Assembly: GCA_934045075.1 (NCBI GenBank)
Contig: OW203726.1
Location: forward strand, 12,684,037-12,748,036
Length of the DNA: 64,000 nucleotides
Origin: Yponomeuta sedellus
Taxonomy: Eukaryota; Arthropoda; Insecta; Lepidoptera; Yponomeutidae
Reading direction: 5' to 3'
A model generated the notes under the pieces. It saw nothing but the letters and a program-made list of their open reading frames with translations. It searched no databases and was not told where the DNA came from. Shown here in pieces: positions 25,761 to 38,204 of the stretch. Both the position numbers and the translations under genes were made by a program. Numbering within the stretch: position 1 is the first letter of the stretch; every line of letters begins with the position of its first letter.

Positions 25761-26767
25761 TAATAGAAGCGATATAAAGAAATAAAAAATAAAAAACTTA
25801 CTTTTTATAACTTGCCATTTACAACACAACTTGTTGCAGTTGACTAGTATGAACTAAGAATTATTAAACTTTGGGAAACCGATCTCTGAGTTATCCACAC
25901 ACCGATCATGCACGACACATCGTAACAAGGTGGTATTTGATATTACACGCCCCGTGGTAAAGAGGATATAAACTGCAAATCACAAAATTGGAGATACATA
26001 CAATCGGTGTCAAAACTTCTTCTCAATCATGTGAACTCTGTACCTCTTAACTGTACCTGACTAGAAGGATTGATTAGGTTACCTACTTTTCGTCCTGATT
26101 GTACTAAGTACAATGCCGGAGGGCGTGTAAACCTTTGTGCTTTGATTGGTAATTTGAAGCTTCACGGTGGATTGCAATATATTGTTTCTGTACGTGGGAT
26201 AATAAGCTGTTGTAATGAAAAGGTTTGCAGAGCAATTAATTTTATTATAGACCAACTTAAAACAAGTAATGTTGTTTGTACTCTGTAATATGGGGAGTCT
26301 ATAGATGTAGGGAGTTATTTTTCTGTTGTGAAATATAGTTCAAGACGAAACTTAAAGTTTTTATAATGATTCTGGTATTTTAAATTATTAATAACGGCAA
26401 TAGTACCACTAAGTATTCATTAACAAACAAATATTTACACGATTCAATAAAAATATAATAATCACCACACAGTTTTCCACAAACTACTTAGCCTCGAGAA
26501 ACACAGAACACATTGATAACTGCATATTTTCATAAATATTTATTTAAACATTTTAAAGAGACACTATAGCTTTAATTTTAACCGACACCAACAAGTTTCA
26601 CACGAAGATAAAAAAAACCAAGCACTAATAACCAGTAACCATTGTTGCCGGAACGCAGTGACGGGCGGGCGGGCGGTTTGGCGGTTGCCCTCTGCGCCTG
26701 CGCCGACTGCTATTCCTCGTATAATACTCTAATTTCACGAGAGCACTGCCGCCGCCACACCGCCTGC

Positions 26768-26803
26768 TATATAAACCAACTGCGCCTCGCTGAAAAATCA
26801 TTC
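26768..26803 (+). promoter_or_regulatory. Core promoter of cuticular gene B
   Basis: TATATAAA at 26768 is followed 32 nt later by the initiator-like TCATTC with its A at 26800. The arrangement matches a standard arthropod TATA/Inr core promoter and sits 66 nt upstream of the start codon. The DNA just upstream (26645-26770) is GC-rich compared with its surroundings. Confidence 0.8.
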
Positions 26804-26865
26804 ACGCCACACACTCCTTCGAGGATCATCGGATATTTTTTTTGTCATTCGAAACTGTCTACAAT

Positions 26866-29800
26866 ATGAAATTGGTGAGTGCTTCGATACGCGATGGAAA
26901 AGCTTCAAGTTTTAAAAACCTATTTAGAGGCTAAAAATTCTACATATGCCGGGACTCGAAGCTGCGACCTCTGGCTAACTCTGGCTGACCTGTGTGCCAG
27001 CGCTCTCCCAACTGAGCTTATAGGCGACTCACCGGCATCAGTGAAATTTCGAACCTCTTTACAATACTCTCTGTATTACGTACAGGCACGGGTAATACGG
27101 GTAACACGGGTTAGTGAAATAAAAATAATATAAGCTTCAAGTTTTGTTCTTCTACTTAAAGATTTGCAATTATTACTCTTTACTTGGTTAGCATAAGTCG
27201 AGATCGTGGCAAGTGGCAAGGCCTGGTCTCTGTCTACCCTTCTGGGATCACACCTGAATCGTAGAGGAGTAGGCATACACGCATGTGCATAACAGTGACC
27301 TATAAACATTCCACTGCAGAGCAAATAAGCTATTTCAACCCCTTATGTACGTACCTTATCACGTGTACTTTAGACACTCAGGTTATTTCACGATCTTCTA
27401 CTTCGCCGCTAATAAGTAGGACATTTGCAAAGTTTGCTGAAAGAAATTTCTTACAGAAATAGGCTCGTTTTTGTACATGTTATTTCTTATTTCTTACATA
27501 ATGTCCTGTGAAATGTCTGTGTGTAGTATAATTTAAATTAAAGTATAAATTAAATTAAACGGTTTTATAGCCTGGAAGCAAAAAAAAAACATTTTTTGGT
27601 GAGATGCGTAGATTCACTCCAATTTTGATAGGTAATTGAATGAGTTGGTTACCCTGTTTGACATAATTACTTATTTCACGTAACAAATCTTATAAGCTCT
27701 TATATCTCCAAATATATATATTACGACTAACATTTTTTTTCTAATGTGAGATTGGATTTTTGAGAGCGCTTCTTGTACGTAATCATTATAGCGGAAATAA
27801 ATCTAAATCACAGTTCGGTACACAAATGATGTTTCAAAAAAATTTGGCATCTGCGTGTAAAACTCACGCGTAATTTTATTTAAAAAAACGTACGACTCAG
27901 ATACATTTCCGTGAAGTTTGCGATGGTGACAAAACGAGTAGCATCTGGTTTTCCTTTTAGTACCCCTCAAAAACTGAATCTGTCCGGACGTGTGTTACTT
28001 TGTTTGTTTGTAAAGACCTCTTTAATCTTTTGATTAAAGATAGCGTTCTTTGCAGGTACGCTAAAAAGATAAAATTTTATTCTTCGCTCAAATCTTCCGA
28101 CACACTTTTGATCGGCTCAATGTGGCGACATACTGACATGACCTAACTATATTGTTGTCTATTTGCATCACACCGCGTAATAAGATAATATCACTGCATG
28201 TGAATGTGACTTTGCTTGAAGATAACATTTAATTAAAAGCTAATTAGACAGGGTATTAAAATACTGACGCACGACCTATAAGCTATGTACCTACAATAGA
28301 CACCAAAACCACTACTACAATATCAAAGTTCTTGCTGCACAAAGCATCGGGTATAAACGATATGTTTATTTGTGATCCCGAAGTTTGGAACACGTATCGA
28401 ACATATTTTTTAAAAGAAACCTTGAAATTTTCGATATTTGTATAAGTGCAGTGGAACTTTATGTATGTATATTTCTAAAATAAAATTTAATTTAAAATAA
28501 CATAAAATACACATACTAATTAAATATTTATATAAATGTTCGCCAAACCCATTTTTATACGATCATTAATTTGAACCGAAATAAGTAACTAATATGACAC
28601 ACATTTCTAAAAAAATTACATATTTTAATGATATACATTTCATTTATAAGTAGGAGGTATGTGGTATTAGATTGATTTTAAATGAAAAATGCTGTCAAAT
28701 TAGGTGAGCTTCAATCAAATGAACACTAATGGTTGATGTTAGTTGAATAAAGTGTAATCAATCATGTATCAACTTGTCGATAATCAACTTAATATGTCAC
28801 TACTGATTACAAGCGTTGACCAAAATGAATCTCAACGAGATGTAATCTAAGAATAACAGGCCAAAGTATTTTTTAATGATTCGCTATGCTCACACGAGTC
28901 TTAGGTCGGTAAACTGCCGTCACCACTTACTGTTTAATTTGTTGATTAGCATAGCTTCCAAGTTTTGTGACTCGGTGTAGACTTTATTACTGATGAAACT
29001 TATTGTCATGGTGGGTGTGCCATCTTTCCTTGTTTATTTTTTTATTTTTGGATTGGCTGACTCTGGTGTTTTGTATCGGTTTCTGTCGGGCACCTGTACT
29101 ATCTGCTTAAATAATTATGGCTATATGTGAAAACTTCTGTTCGCTTTCTGTTTCTATATGTGTAACTTTAATGTGTTATTTGTAAGTTATTACTTTACCT
29201 AATAAACTAAAATAAATTAGCTTACTCATCCTTTTATAACTCGTACGGAAAATGTATGTTAGCTACTGGTGGACGGTATAGGAAAACTGAAACGAAACTA
29301 AAGAAAAAGCCAATGATTGATTTAATAGAAAATGTAGGCTAGAAAATGGTATGAGACAATGCGGTAGACAAATTGTGACAGTAAAACATAGAATAATAAA
29401 AGCTCCCTTTTAATGTAAAACTTTTCGCAACAATGTCTATTGAGTCACCACCCACAGAAACCTATGGTTCCAATTTTTGAATACCAGTGAAATTCAGTAA
29501 TAGATTTTGTTCATTTTATCATAAATATATTTCAAAGACTAGCTGTGCCTATTGATCGACTGAATTCGCAGGTATTGAGAATAAAAGTATTTTTTAATCT
29601 AAGTTGTGATTTATCAAAGTGATTTTCCTCACAAAGATTCAAACCTAGTAGGTATTATACAGAAATAAAGCTTGTAAATTCGTTTGTAGGAGGTTATTTC
29701 AGAAACGGCTAGTCTGATTTCCAAAATTATTTCAGTCATATTTCGAATGGACCTTCAGGATGTACTTAGGCTTCACAGACGGTAACGGCATCCAAATGCC

Positions 29801-32800
29801 CCGTATTTCGGATCCCTGTGAACCACTGTAAGTTAATGCGTAAAAATTAAAAGGTAAAGTCAAAAATATGTATGAGATAAGTGATATACCTATTTTAATT
29901 ATTTTTTCCCTAATTAAAAATTTCCTCCGGGAAATTGTATTCTTGTTGATAGGCATATCAAAAGCTGTTTGTGATATTACTTTCAGAATTCAATTCAAAT
30001 TCTCTTTATTGTGTATTATATCATAATCGAATCTACTTCCACTGAGCTGGATAACAAACTTTTATGATAAAGCTTTCCCACGCTCTGATTTCAGTTCGTA
30101 GTCCTGTCGGTCCTGGTGGCGGCTGCGCAGGCGGCGCCGCAGTTTAACCAATACAACCAGCCTAGGCAGATTATCCCCATCTTGCGCCAGACGCAGGAAG
30201 TAAACTTTGACGGCTCCTACCAGTTCAGGTAAGATTGTTTTTGTGCATCATCGTAGGTTTTCAACGACTGTGAAATCGATGTGCGATTATGTCACCAAGA
30301 GCGCAGTAGATGTTCTCACAATAAGATTATCATTAATCATTAACACTTTAAATACGGTACTACATCAGATTCCACTTAAATACGGGACTATAACACGATA
30401 AAAAGTAACAGCAAGGTTTTTATAAGACGAAAATTGCCACAAGAATTGAATAGCTGAACTATAGCTGTTTGGAAAGGAAGTAAACAACAATTTAAGATAG
30501 AGCTATGTTCGAAATGCATGCAGTGACCAACAAGCTATTAGGTTATCCTAAACCTAGCAGGTTTGGCTCGTATTTCATGAAACAATTTATTACCAGATCT
30601 TCACTAAATTATTTATTATATTATTTAAATAGTAATCTTTTCACTCATCTATTACCTCATAATTGCTTGAAAATGAGTAATTTATTGTGGTTGATTATAA
30701 TACTAGTTATCTAGAAAACGCTATTGTTTTGTTTGTATTTAGTCAACTTTATTGAATTTTATGAGGTTGAAAGTTTTTTACTTTTAAAGAGTTTACACGT
30801 AAATTACACCTTATTACAATTACAGTCAACTGCAGAGTCATATAGTTTGTTAGTTCAGAACCTTAGCAATTCTATAGACACTTACCGGCCATTTATCAGC
30901 TAGTGGTTATAAATGAGCCTTAAGAAGCTCTAGCACTTAGAGTACGTAAATATTGGTCATTATTACGTTGATGACTCACGATGCTCTGATAATCATAAGC
31001 CCGTCATTGGTTACTGATTGCCTGGAATACAGTATGATGGCCAGAAGACGAAACCCAAGGTTAGAGTAACGCCGAGACTAATATCAGCTGCATTAATCAA
31101 TCACGTCCAAAGCGCGCGTAAAAGTGCATTATGAAACAAAGACGGTGCAGATCATAAACCGACATTCCTCTGGTGTCAAGTATATTAAATGTTAAATTTG
31201 TGGGTTCGGCGGTGTGGGTGATCGCAGGTTATGCAACTGATGTCTTGGAATCGACAATGTTTATTCACCTTAAGCCTTCTCTAAATGGGATGTAATCGAA
31301 TTGGATTCGATACATTTACTCGTACATGCACAAAATTATAATCTAAATGTGTAATTTTGTGAGAAATTTCCGAGATTGAAGCTCTTAGTGAGCTGATTCA
31401 TATGGAACTGTTGAGTAAGACGAGTAATGCGATGACTATGATAATATGATGACAACAGTAAGTGCTTTCTCAAAAGGTTTGGAGATTTAATGTTCATTTC
31501 GCAGTTTGGGTCACACTAATTCGATTAAATAGTAGGACCACTGATTTATTTTGTAAAAACCCTTTTGGTACATAATAAATTTTTCAATAAAACTACTTGA
31601 CGAAAATTTTCTAACATACCACTACTAGAACAGCGGGAAATTTGTTTGTATTATACCCCTTGTAATAATAATTTCCATACAAGACAATCACTTGTCCTGG
31701 TCCCAAACTACGATCCCGTGTGCCAAGCACGAACATCACAAACATTACACCCAGACTAAGACCATTTGTACAAATGTATGGTGGCCCCTAGTGAGAATCG
31801 AACCCACGATCTCCAATATGGCGATCAAACGTGATTGCCAACCAACCAACCAACTAAACTAAACCAACCAGCTAAACCAACGACGCAGTCCTCAGTCATT
31901 ATAGTCTCATACCACCAATACACAGAAACAAAAGATTCCCAAGAACAGTCAACTTTTAAGATCGACAAGGTATCATTATGACCTGGACTCCTATTCTCGA
32001 AATAAGCGTCATGAAAACAAGTCGTTTCTATTCTGATGTTATGGGTAAAGACGACAAGGGTACCTTGTAGGATGTCAGAATAGTGTTTACCAAACGTTTG
32101 TCGAAACCTCCCATTAGATTTGCTCTTTGCAAATGTGTGGGGCCGCGGGGCTGTGCCACGATCCTCGACTGCAATAGCACCTTTCCTGTCTCAAATTGTC
32201 TACCACCGACAAGTGGAGTGATTTATGGTACTTCTCAAGATAGAGTGCTGAAAAATACTCGTGTATCAAACGATCTCAGATTGTTAGTGGGAACATTTCT
32301 TAAGAAATTTTCTTCACGTACTACATAAGTGTTTGTAAAAGCCGTGAGAAACTCTAGACGGACACGGGTATGCTAAGTAGTAAGTAGTAATCAGGAGGCT
32401 ACTAGTACATGTTGTTTGTTAACTAAAGTAGTAATTTTATGACATTCGCCTTTGCGTGCTAGATTTTAATTTGAGTATAAGTTATAAGTAATTTGTTGAG
32501 CATTTACTTATGTACTATTTGGTAAGAAGCTAATTTATTCCTTTGAGAGTTTCGATTCTCAGTTCGTGGAGTGATGCTAATCACTAATTTAAATTCAATG
32601 CTTTTATAAACGAATCAATTATCTATAATAATAGATATCCATGTTATTGCTATAAGAGTGATATCGAATGAGAGGTTGTAATTCAGCCACAATATACATA
32701 ACTGAAGAACCACTCCTGGCCTAGTCGAACCGAGTGACTTGAGTTAAGCAGTCGCGGTCAGGTGCAGGATGGGTGACCGTTCCACGACTACGGCTAATGG

Positions 32801-35800
32801 CACTTTTTATGAGCGCTTCCGTGCTTCACAAGGCAAGCCCTTGGTGCCGGCTGTCATGTAATGGAAGTCATTAAGCCATGTCAGAGGCCTTATGAGCGGC
32901 TTGATAACTTCTGACAGTAAGAGACCTGTCACTGTCTTACAGTCCTCCACCAACCCGGAGATGGCGCCCGTGGTGGAGTATGACCTAACCTTCCTGCGAT
33001 GCAGAAAGACACCCGTGCCACAGTAGTGAGGATATTTAAGGGTTGAAGTCCATACATAACTGAGAACTTATTCTTGACTCTAGTTTTAAACACACCCAGG
33101 TTATGTCTCTAGAAAGACAGACGACAGCAAAATTTTACACAACTTTGCTTTTCGATAAATTTATTTATCCGTTTATAAATTTAACTATTCATGGCGACTT
33201 TTATCCTCTGTGCCGCGACTGATCTATAATCAGCCCACATCAACCCACTGCTGGGCATAGGCCTCCTTTTTATTGCGCCATTCCTCACGGACCTTTTTTT
33301 TTGAGGGGAAATCCTTCAGGGATACTAGCATGTTGAAACAGGTGCTGGTTATGTCAGACTCTTACTGACTAAAACCCCCCGGTGCCAACTCGCGTTTCGG
33401 GCGAGGCCACGGGAACAGAGACACAACCGCGACTCCACCAACGCTACAACTCCGCGCAACCGACCGTGCCAGCGGCACATGACATGGTCTTACGTCTCGG
33501 GTTGCGGGTACTTCTCCTTTACCATCCCAGTCAGGTCGGGGGCTGTGGCATTTGCACAAGCCTACGACGCCCTACTCTTCTACGTCTTATCGGAGCTGCG
33601 GCGGGATCTCTCTCGCGTACTCGCTCCGCTTCTTCCTTCTGCCGAAGTACCGCAGAAGCGAAATTTTCGACCGCCTTCCATGCATTTTCACCGCCAAGCA
33701 TTGCTCTCACAAGTGCCAGCAGCGTCAGATCTCTCCCTACTACCGCGACGAGAGCCGCGCGCTCCTCCGCCCACGCTGGACACACCTCCAACGTGTGACT
33801 GGACGTATCCTCGTCACAGTCACAGTGGTGGCACTCGGTGGTCGGCTCTCGACCTGCCACCCTATGTAAGTACCTTCCGAAACAACCGTGTCCGGAGAGG
33901 ATCTGCGTCAAGTGGTAAGTAAGTACGCCATGCTCGTGCCCGTACCACTGGCTGAGCACAGGTCGGATGGCCTCAATTGTAGTACTCCTCGGACCCGGCT
34001 CCTCTAGCATCTCTTGCCACCGATCGAGAAGGCGGCCAAGCGTTCATCGGCGCCACTGCGTCCATTCCATTACTTGGCCGGTCTCCCGAGACTCAGCCAT
34101 CCGATGGTATACCAATGCGAGGAACCGAGCATCCGACTCCCAGGGAAGACTGCGAGCTAACACGCAGGCCGCCGCGAACGAGACGGTGCGGTATCCGCGC
34201 GCCGCTCTCGTGGCTATCGCTCTTTGCGGACGCCGCAAGTAAGCCCGGTTTTGGGCAGACAGGCTGTCCACCCAGACCGGAGCACCATAAAGCACCATTG
34301 AGCGCAAGACGAGCATGTACAGACGACGACACGTCTCGTTAGGCCCGTCCACGTTTCGCAGGAGGCGCCCCAAGGCACCAGCTGTTTTCATCAGTATCCT
34401 CACGGTCCTGTGCTAACCTGATCCATCTCTAACCCGCGACTGTTATGTATTATGTAAAATAAATAACCTTAATTACATGCATGCATCTTGTAAACAATAC
34501 CGTGCCTCTTTTAGCTACGAGACGGGCAACGGTATCGCTGCCCAGGAGCAGGGCTATCTGAAGAACGCCGGCGTAAAGGACGCGGAGGCGCAGGTCGCGC
34601 AGGGCTCCGTCAGCTACACTTCACCCGAGGGCATTCCCATCACTCTCACCTACGTCGCCGATGAAAACGGTAAGATAAGATAAGAAAACAATATTCTAGG
34701 AAGCGAGAGCCCCATGTTCGATTCCCAGTGCGGGAATGCATTTTGTTTTTTGACTTATGTCCATTTGTGAAGTTAAAGTAGAAATACCACTCGCTAACCC
34801 TGAAGGAAAACGTCGTAAGGAAACCGGAGTGTCTGAGGTGTTCAAACACCTCAGCGCTTGAAATTGCCAATCCACGGTGGGCACGCGTGGTAATTAAACC
34901 TAAACTACCTCTCAGAGAGAAGGCCTGTGCCCTGCAGTGGGACGTTTGTAGGCTACATAAAAAAAGAATATACTATATTGTACAAAAGAAAAATAAAACA
35001 CAAAATATAATAAACACAAAGCTGCGTAATATAATTGGCGCCCTTATTGCGAAAATACCGTGTCTTAGACAATTTCATATTATTTCTTGTCGTTGTTGAT
35101 GTTATTCGTACGTCTCTAGCCGCTGATAGTTAACATTGAGCCATGATGGGAAGGTATAATCTACCTGAAGTATAACGTGCTGAAGTCTAAGAGAAATATT
35201 TAATAACGAAACATCGGAAAAACCCTTCTCCACTACTCTATAATTATAATGTTAATTATCAAAGTATCAGAATTAAGTAAATAAAAAAAATACCATTTAC
35301 TTTTCGTACAAGCTGGCCGTTGTTAAATTAACACCAAAAAAACTTCTGCTTATTGAAAGCGGTTTAATTAGCGATAATGAAATGAAATTTTCACAGATTT
35401 TTTGTAAGAAAGAGAGAGAGAGCACACACGCTCTCAGGACAGAATAGGGGTTTAATGGTCTTAGTAACCGTCTAACTAGTGATATTCGATCAAAGACTGT
35501 CTTATTGAAGTGACAAAATCCTTATTAAAATGTGAAAGAATCTACTGTAAAGCCCCAGTAGTAGACACTGCTGTGTGGTGTCGGCCTAGAGAATAGCAAT
35601 TCTATTCCCCAATTCTTCCCGCGCATGTCGTAAAAGGCGACTAAGGGACACAAACCAGGGGGTGGGCAGCAGCGCCCCTTGCAGTACAATTCCACCGAAC
35701 TGCGATCCCCAACCCGCATGCCCAGCGTGGGGCTTATGGGCATTACCCCCTATGATAGCACAACGTAGCGCTCTTTAGAGGAGGGCTATGTCCAGCAGTG

Positions 35801-36537
35801 GACTAGTATAGCCTGACGACGAAGTAGACAAAAGCTTACAGATTAATGTTCGAGAATGTAGTGTTTTGTTGGGTTTCATTGACGATCGTCAGAAAAAAAT
35901 CTAACAAAGTCAGTGGCTTAGCACTGGTTGAGTGCTAAGCCACTGACTATTACCATTATGGATAATCGATAACAACTCTTGTATGTCCCCACTGCTGGGA
36001 CACGGGTCTCTTACTGCATCGTAGGAAGGTTAGGCCATACTCCACCACCGCTGCCAAGTCCGGGTTGGTGGAGGATTGTAAGACAGTGGTGGGTCTTACT
36101 GTCAGAAGTTATTAAGCCGCCCATACGTCCTCTGACATGGCTTAACGACTCAGAATGTACAAATTTACACAAAGCTGGATTTGTTGTTTTTTATAAATGA
36201 TTCTTTATATTTCCCATTACTTGTTCATCTTTTACTTTTTATTATAACCTTGATTATGATTTTTTCCCGTCACACATTGGTTGGAATAAAATACTAATTA
36301 GTATTAAGCCCACCTATTGTACAATATTTACTTGATGCAATAAAGAATTTTAATAATAATTTAATCTTAAAACCCATGCTTAAAGAGTTCCCAATTTTTC
36401 CAGGATTCCAAGCGCAAGGAGCGCATTTGCCGACACCGCCCCCGATCCCAGAGGCTATTGCGCGTGCGCTGCAGTTCATCGCGTCTCGGTCAGCGCAGCC
36501 GCAACCAGCCTTCCAGCCTTCAGGCTTCAGGGGTTAA
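26866..36537 (+). CDS. Gene B: RR-1 cuticular protein, 4 exons
   Basis: A predicted secreted chitin-binding cuticle protein, 143 residues. Coding exons are 26866-26874 (ATGAAATTG, then gtgagt), 30095-30228, 34515-34669 and 36404-36537. All donors and acceptors are GT/AG and the phases are 0, 2 and 1. Residues 1-16 ([16 protein letters not shown]) form the signal peptide. The extended R&R RR-1 domain runs from about residue 40 ([15 protein letters not shown]) to 109, with core [19 protein letters not shown] proline-rich linker LPTPPPIPE and a PQPAFQP tail follow. The protein closely parallels gene A ([21 protein letters not shown]), so the two are probably tandem paralogues. The last intron lies at a different place: after ENG in phase 1 here, after FQPQ in phase 0 in A. 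Repeats crowd exons 1 and 3. The function is family knowledge. Confidence 0.95.
26914..27131 (-). mobile_element. tRNA-related SINE family 1 just inside gene B intron 1
   Basis: The 14-bp direct repeat AAGCTTCAAGTTTT at 26900-26913 and 27132-27145 bounds a 218-bp insertion. The insertion has the CCTATTTAGAGG start, the antisense tRNA-like block, the AACCTCTTTACAATACTCTC middle and the ACACGGGTTAGTG tail. The left duplication starts only 25 bp after the exon 1 splice donor. Confidence 0.9.
27146..30094. other. Rest of gene B intron 1
   Basis: About 2.9 kb of AT-rich intron. A region near 27180-27320 resembles a degraded repeat. I see no exon with convincing splice sites and coding content. 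The polypyrimidine tract and acceptor 'ctgatttcag' end it at 30094. Confidence 0.6.
30229..31670. other. Gene B intron 2, first part
   Basis: I see nothing recognisable in this stretch. The open frames at 30207-30401 (reading through the exon 2 donor) and 30505-30714 are AT-rich and lack motifs. Confidence 0.55.
31675..31860 (-). mobile_element. SINE-like repeat with tRNA-type head
   Basis: Read on the minus strand it carries a degenerate B box (GGTTCGATTCTCAC), then GGGGCCACCATACATTTG. It ends with GGGACCAGGACAAGTGATTG, a tail also seen near 2740, 10010 and 54430. A short CCAACCAACCAA run abuts its head. Confidence 0.6.
32714..33046 (-). mobile_element. CACTGCTGGGG-type repeat in gene B intron 2
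   Basis: Minus-strand copy with the family landmarks CGAACCGAGTGACTTGAG and ATGTCAGAGGCCTTATGAGC. It lies about 240 bp from the R1-like LINE remnant. Confidence 0.75.
33285..34415 (-). pseudogene. R1-like non-LTR retrotransposon remnant, antisense in gene B intron 2
   Basis: Minus-strand frame 34403-33531 encodes the C-terminal part of a LINE ORF2. It starts in the post-reverse-transcriptase region ([32 protein letters not shown]). It then runs to the zinc-knuckle-like end with [21 protein letters not shown]. One in-frame TGA (near 34044) interrupts it, and the 5' part with the catalytic domains is absent. A T-rich run near 33293-33302 fits a minus-strand A tail. R1-clade assignment rests on the motif [18 protein letters not shown] and a GC-rich composition unlike its surroundings. 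It is a dead 5'-truncated copy ending about 100 bp before exon 3 of gene B. Plus-strand open frames over it are shadows. Confidence 0.85.
34685..34935 (+). mobile_element. Lepidopteran SINE family 3, next to gene B exon 3
   Basis: Head near 34695 (AGCGAGAGCCCCATGTTCGA), body 'aaacgtcgtaaggaaacc', end CAGCGCTTGAAATTGCCAAT. It begins roughly 15-25 bp after the exon 3 splice donor at 34670. An A-rich region follows. Confidence 0.75.
35537..35825 (+). mobile_element. Lepidopteran LINE-derived repeat, degraded
   Basis: Contains CATGTCGTAAAAGGCGACTA, the ATGCCCAGCGTGGGGCTTAT stretch, and at the end GAGGGCTATGTCCAGCAGTG. The last motif is the 3'-end signature also found at 38392, 50705 and (diverged) 55965. 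The arrangement looks like a composite of retroelement pieces. The minus-strand open frame here is a repeat translation. Confidence 0.55.
35908..35948. repeat. Perfect 17-bp hairpin
   Basis: AGTCAGTGGCTTAGCAC (35908-35924) pairs perfectly with 35932-35948 around a 7-nt loop. It is just upstream of the next repeat copy, in gene B intron 3. The function is unknown; a chance or repeat-derived palindrome is possible. Confidence 0.85.
35973..36150 (+). mobile_element. CACTGCTGGGG-type repeat, partial copy
   Basis: Left half of the family only, with GACACGGGTCTCTTACTGCA and GTCCGGGTTGGTGGAGGATT. It lies in intron 3 of gene B. Confidence 0.75.
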
Positions 36538-36960
36538 TGCTATATCAACAAAACTCGACAACGCTTTGCACTTGACTTGTTATTAGATAAAGTTTTGAGA
36601 ATAACTGCTTGAACTTACATAATTTTGTGATCGTTTGTTATTTTCCATCTTGGTGTTTTATTCTCTACTTTTTTATTTTACTCTTTTACTTCAAAAATGA
36701 GTTTAATAAGCTTATTTTCTTCGTTTTTATCTTCAAGAAAGTTAAATACCATGTTGTAACCTGGTATTAATATACATATTTATTTAAAAAGAAGTTAAGT
36801 CCAAAGCACTTTATAGACACAAGCTTGCCAACACTGATACAGTACTCTGCTGATACTCATATGTAATGTTAATCCTTCTGATTTATTCATCCTGGTGACT
36901 AGAGTGAAAGCGGTGTCATGATTAAGGTTTTGGAAAACTATTTAGTAATCTAGTAGAGTG

Positions 36961-36966
36961 AATAAA
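36961..36966 (+). terminator. Candidate poly(A) signal of gene B
   Basis: AATAAA about 420 nt after the stop codon is the first perfect hexamer I see downstream, which implies a fairly long 3' UTR. Variant signals nearer the stop are possible. Confidence 0.35.
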
Positions 36967-37883
36967 ACAGAATGGTTCAGTTGTTTAACGGTATATTTCT
37001 GTGATTTTATAAATTTATAAGTAAATGCCTTCCTAAAATGTACAAGAAAAAAAATGTATTTTTCGTATAATTTTAATAGTGTTTGTTTTTACTTACACCA
37101 ACCTAAAAATATTTATAATAATTAAGATAAAACATTCTTCTCAAAGTAAACACTGCCTTATTTATAAAACACTAAAATAGTTTATTGTGTAGACTTTGCG
37201 AGGAAAGGATGTAGTCGTAAGTCAAATATAGTCTAAGGAATCTTTTTATATAAATAAGGCTCTACCATCATTACACGTCAGTGAATCCCGATCAATCTTG
37301 TATTTGTTGATGATTTTTTATACAGCCTTAATAGGTTGGTTTAATATTGTATGATGAGATTTAGAACTAAACTATGGTATTTACAAGAAAACGCCGGAGT
37401 GTTTAAATGCAGTTTAAATAGTTAAGAATAATATTGTTTTTTTAGAAATAACACCATTTATTTTGATAAGAGCCATCTAGTTTAAAAAGAGGAAATTAGA
37501 AGCCTTCTAGTAACGATTCCTTTCCAAAGGAGCCAACGAGAAGAATATCTTTATTCATAAAAGCTCCGAGATTCAAATCGGTAACATAGTAATAATACAC
37601 GACACAGTACCAGACTTATGCGAGAGATGGCGCTTTGAAAATAAATGTTTTACTTCACCTCAACCTCAATCTATTCGCACATAAAATATTTCATAGTTAC
37701 GCAATCCTTTTAGTTTCCCCAATGTTTTTTTCTATCAGGCAAAAGTAGAAACGTATGGGATAAATTGGGATAGAGAACATTTTATTATAAATGAAAACCT
37801 AAATTAAATAGACATACACTTATCTATCATTATTAGGTGTATTACATTGTTGTTATTGTGTATTTTAGTACACATTATATATT

Positions 37884-38138
37884 GACGGCCTCGGTGGCGT
37901 AGCGGTTTCTCACGTTGACTGTAAAACTGAAGGTCTCGGGTTGGATCCCCGGCCGGGTCAAACTAGGGAACAAACTTTTCTACTTTGTCTCAGGTCTTGG
38001 ATGTTTGGATATTATCTAGGTATGTCTTTATTGTATTAAATCTATCGTCGAGTTAGCACCTTTAACACAAGTCATTTAGTTGTACTTAGTATGGGGCTAA
38101 CGAGATCTGTGTAATAAGTCCATGAATATTTATTTATT
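37884..38138 (+). mobile_element. tRNA-Tyr-like SINE, family 4
   Basis: Head GGCCTCGGTGGCGTAGCGGT, anticodon-like arm GACTGTAAAACTGAAGGTC (a GTA-type loop as in tRNA-Tyr) and B box GGGTTGGATCCCCGG. The body 'ctcaggtcttggatg' ends in CGAGATCTGTGTAATAAGTC. A second copy with the same body is at 46546-46795. It is too diverged in the stems for a working tRNA. Confidence 0.75.
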
Positions 38139-38204
38139 CTGTCTGTATTGAATTTTATAGCTTTAGTAAAACACTAGGTTAACCAATATATATGTGTACA
38201 TGTC

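Larger units (their letters stand above)
19750..26640. other. Intergenic stretch between gene A and gene B
   Basis: I find no gene here on either strand. The stretch holds five SINE copies or fragments (listed separately), a GATAATAATAATAATAATTT-type low-complexity run near 23810, a CAT/ATC-rich run at 23560-23605 and AT-rich DNA. Open frames such as 20742-20942 and 26070-26288 have no recognised motif or splice context. Confidence 0.55.

Noticed and set aside
33382..33922. Several plus-strand open frames of 75-147 residues
   Set aside because: They are shadows over the GC-rich minus-strand LINE remnant, whose minus-strand frame has recognisable ORF2 motifs.
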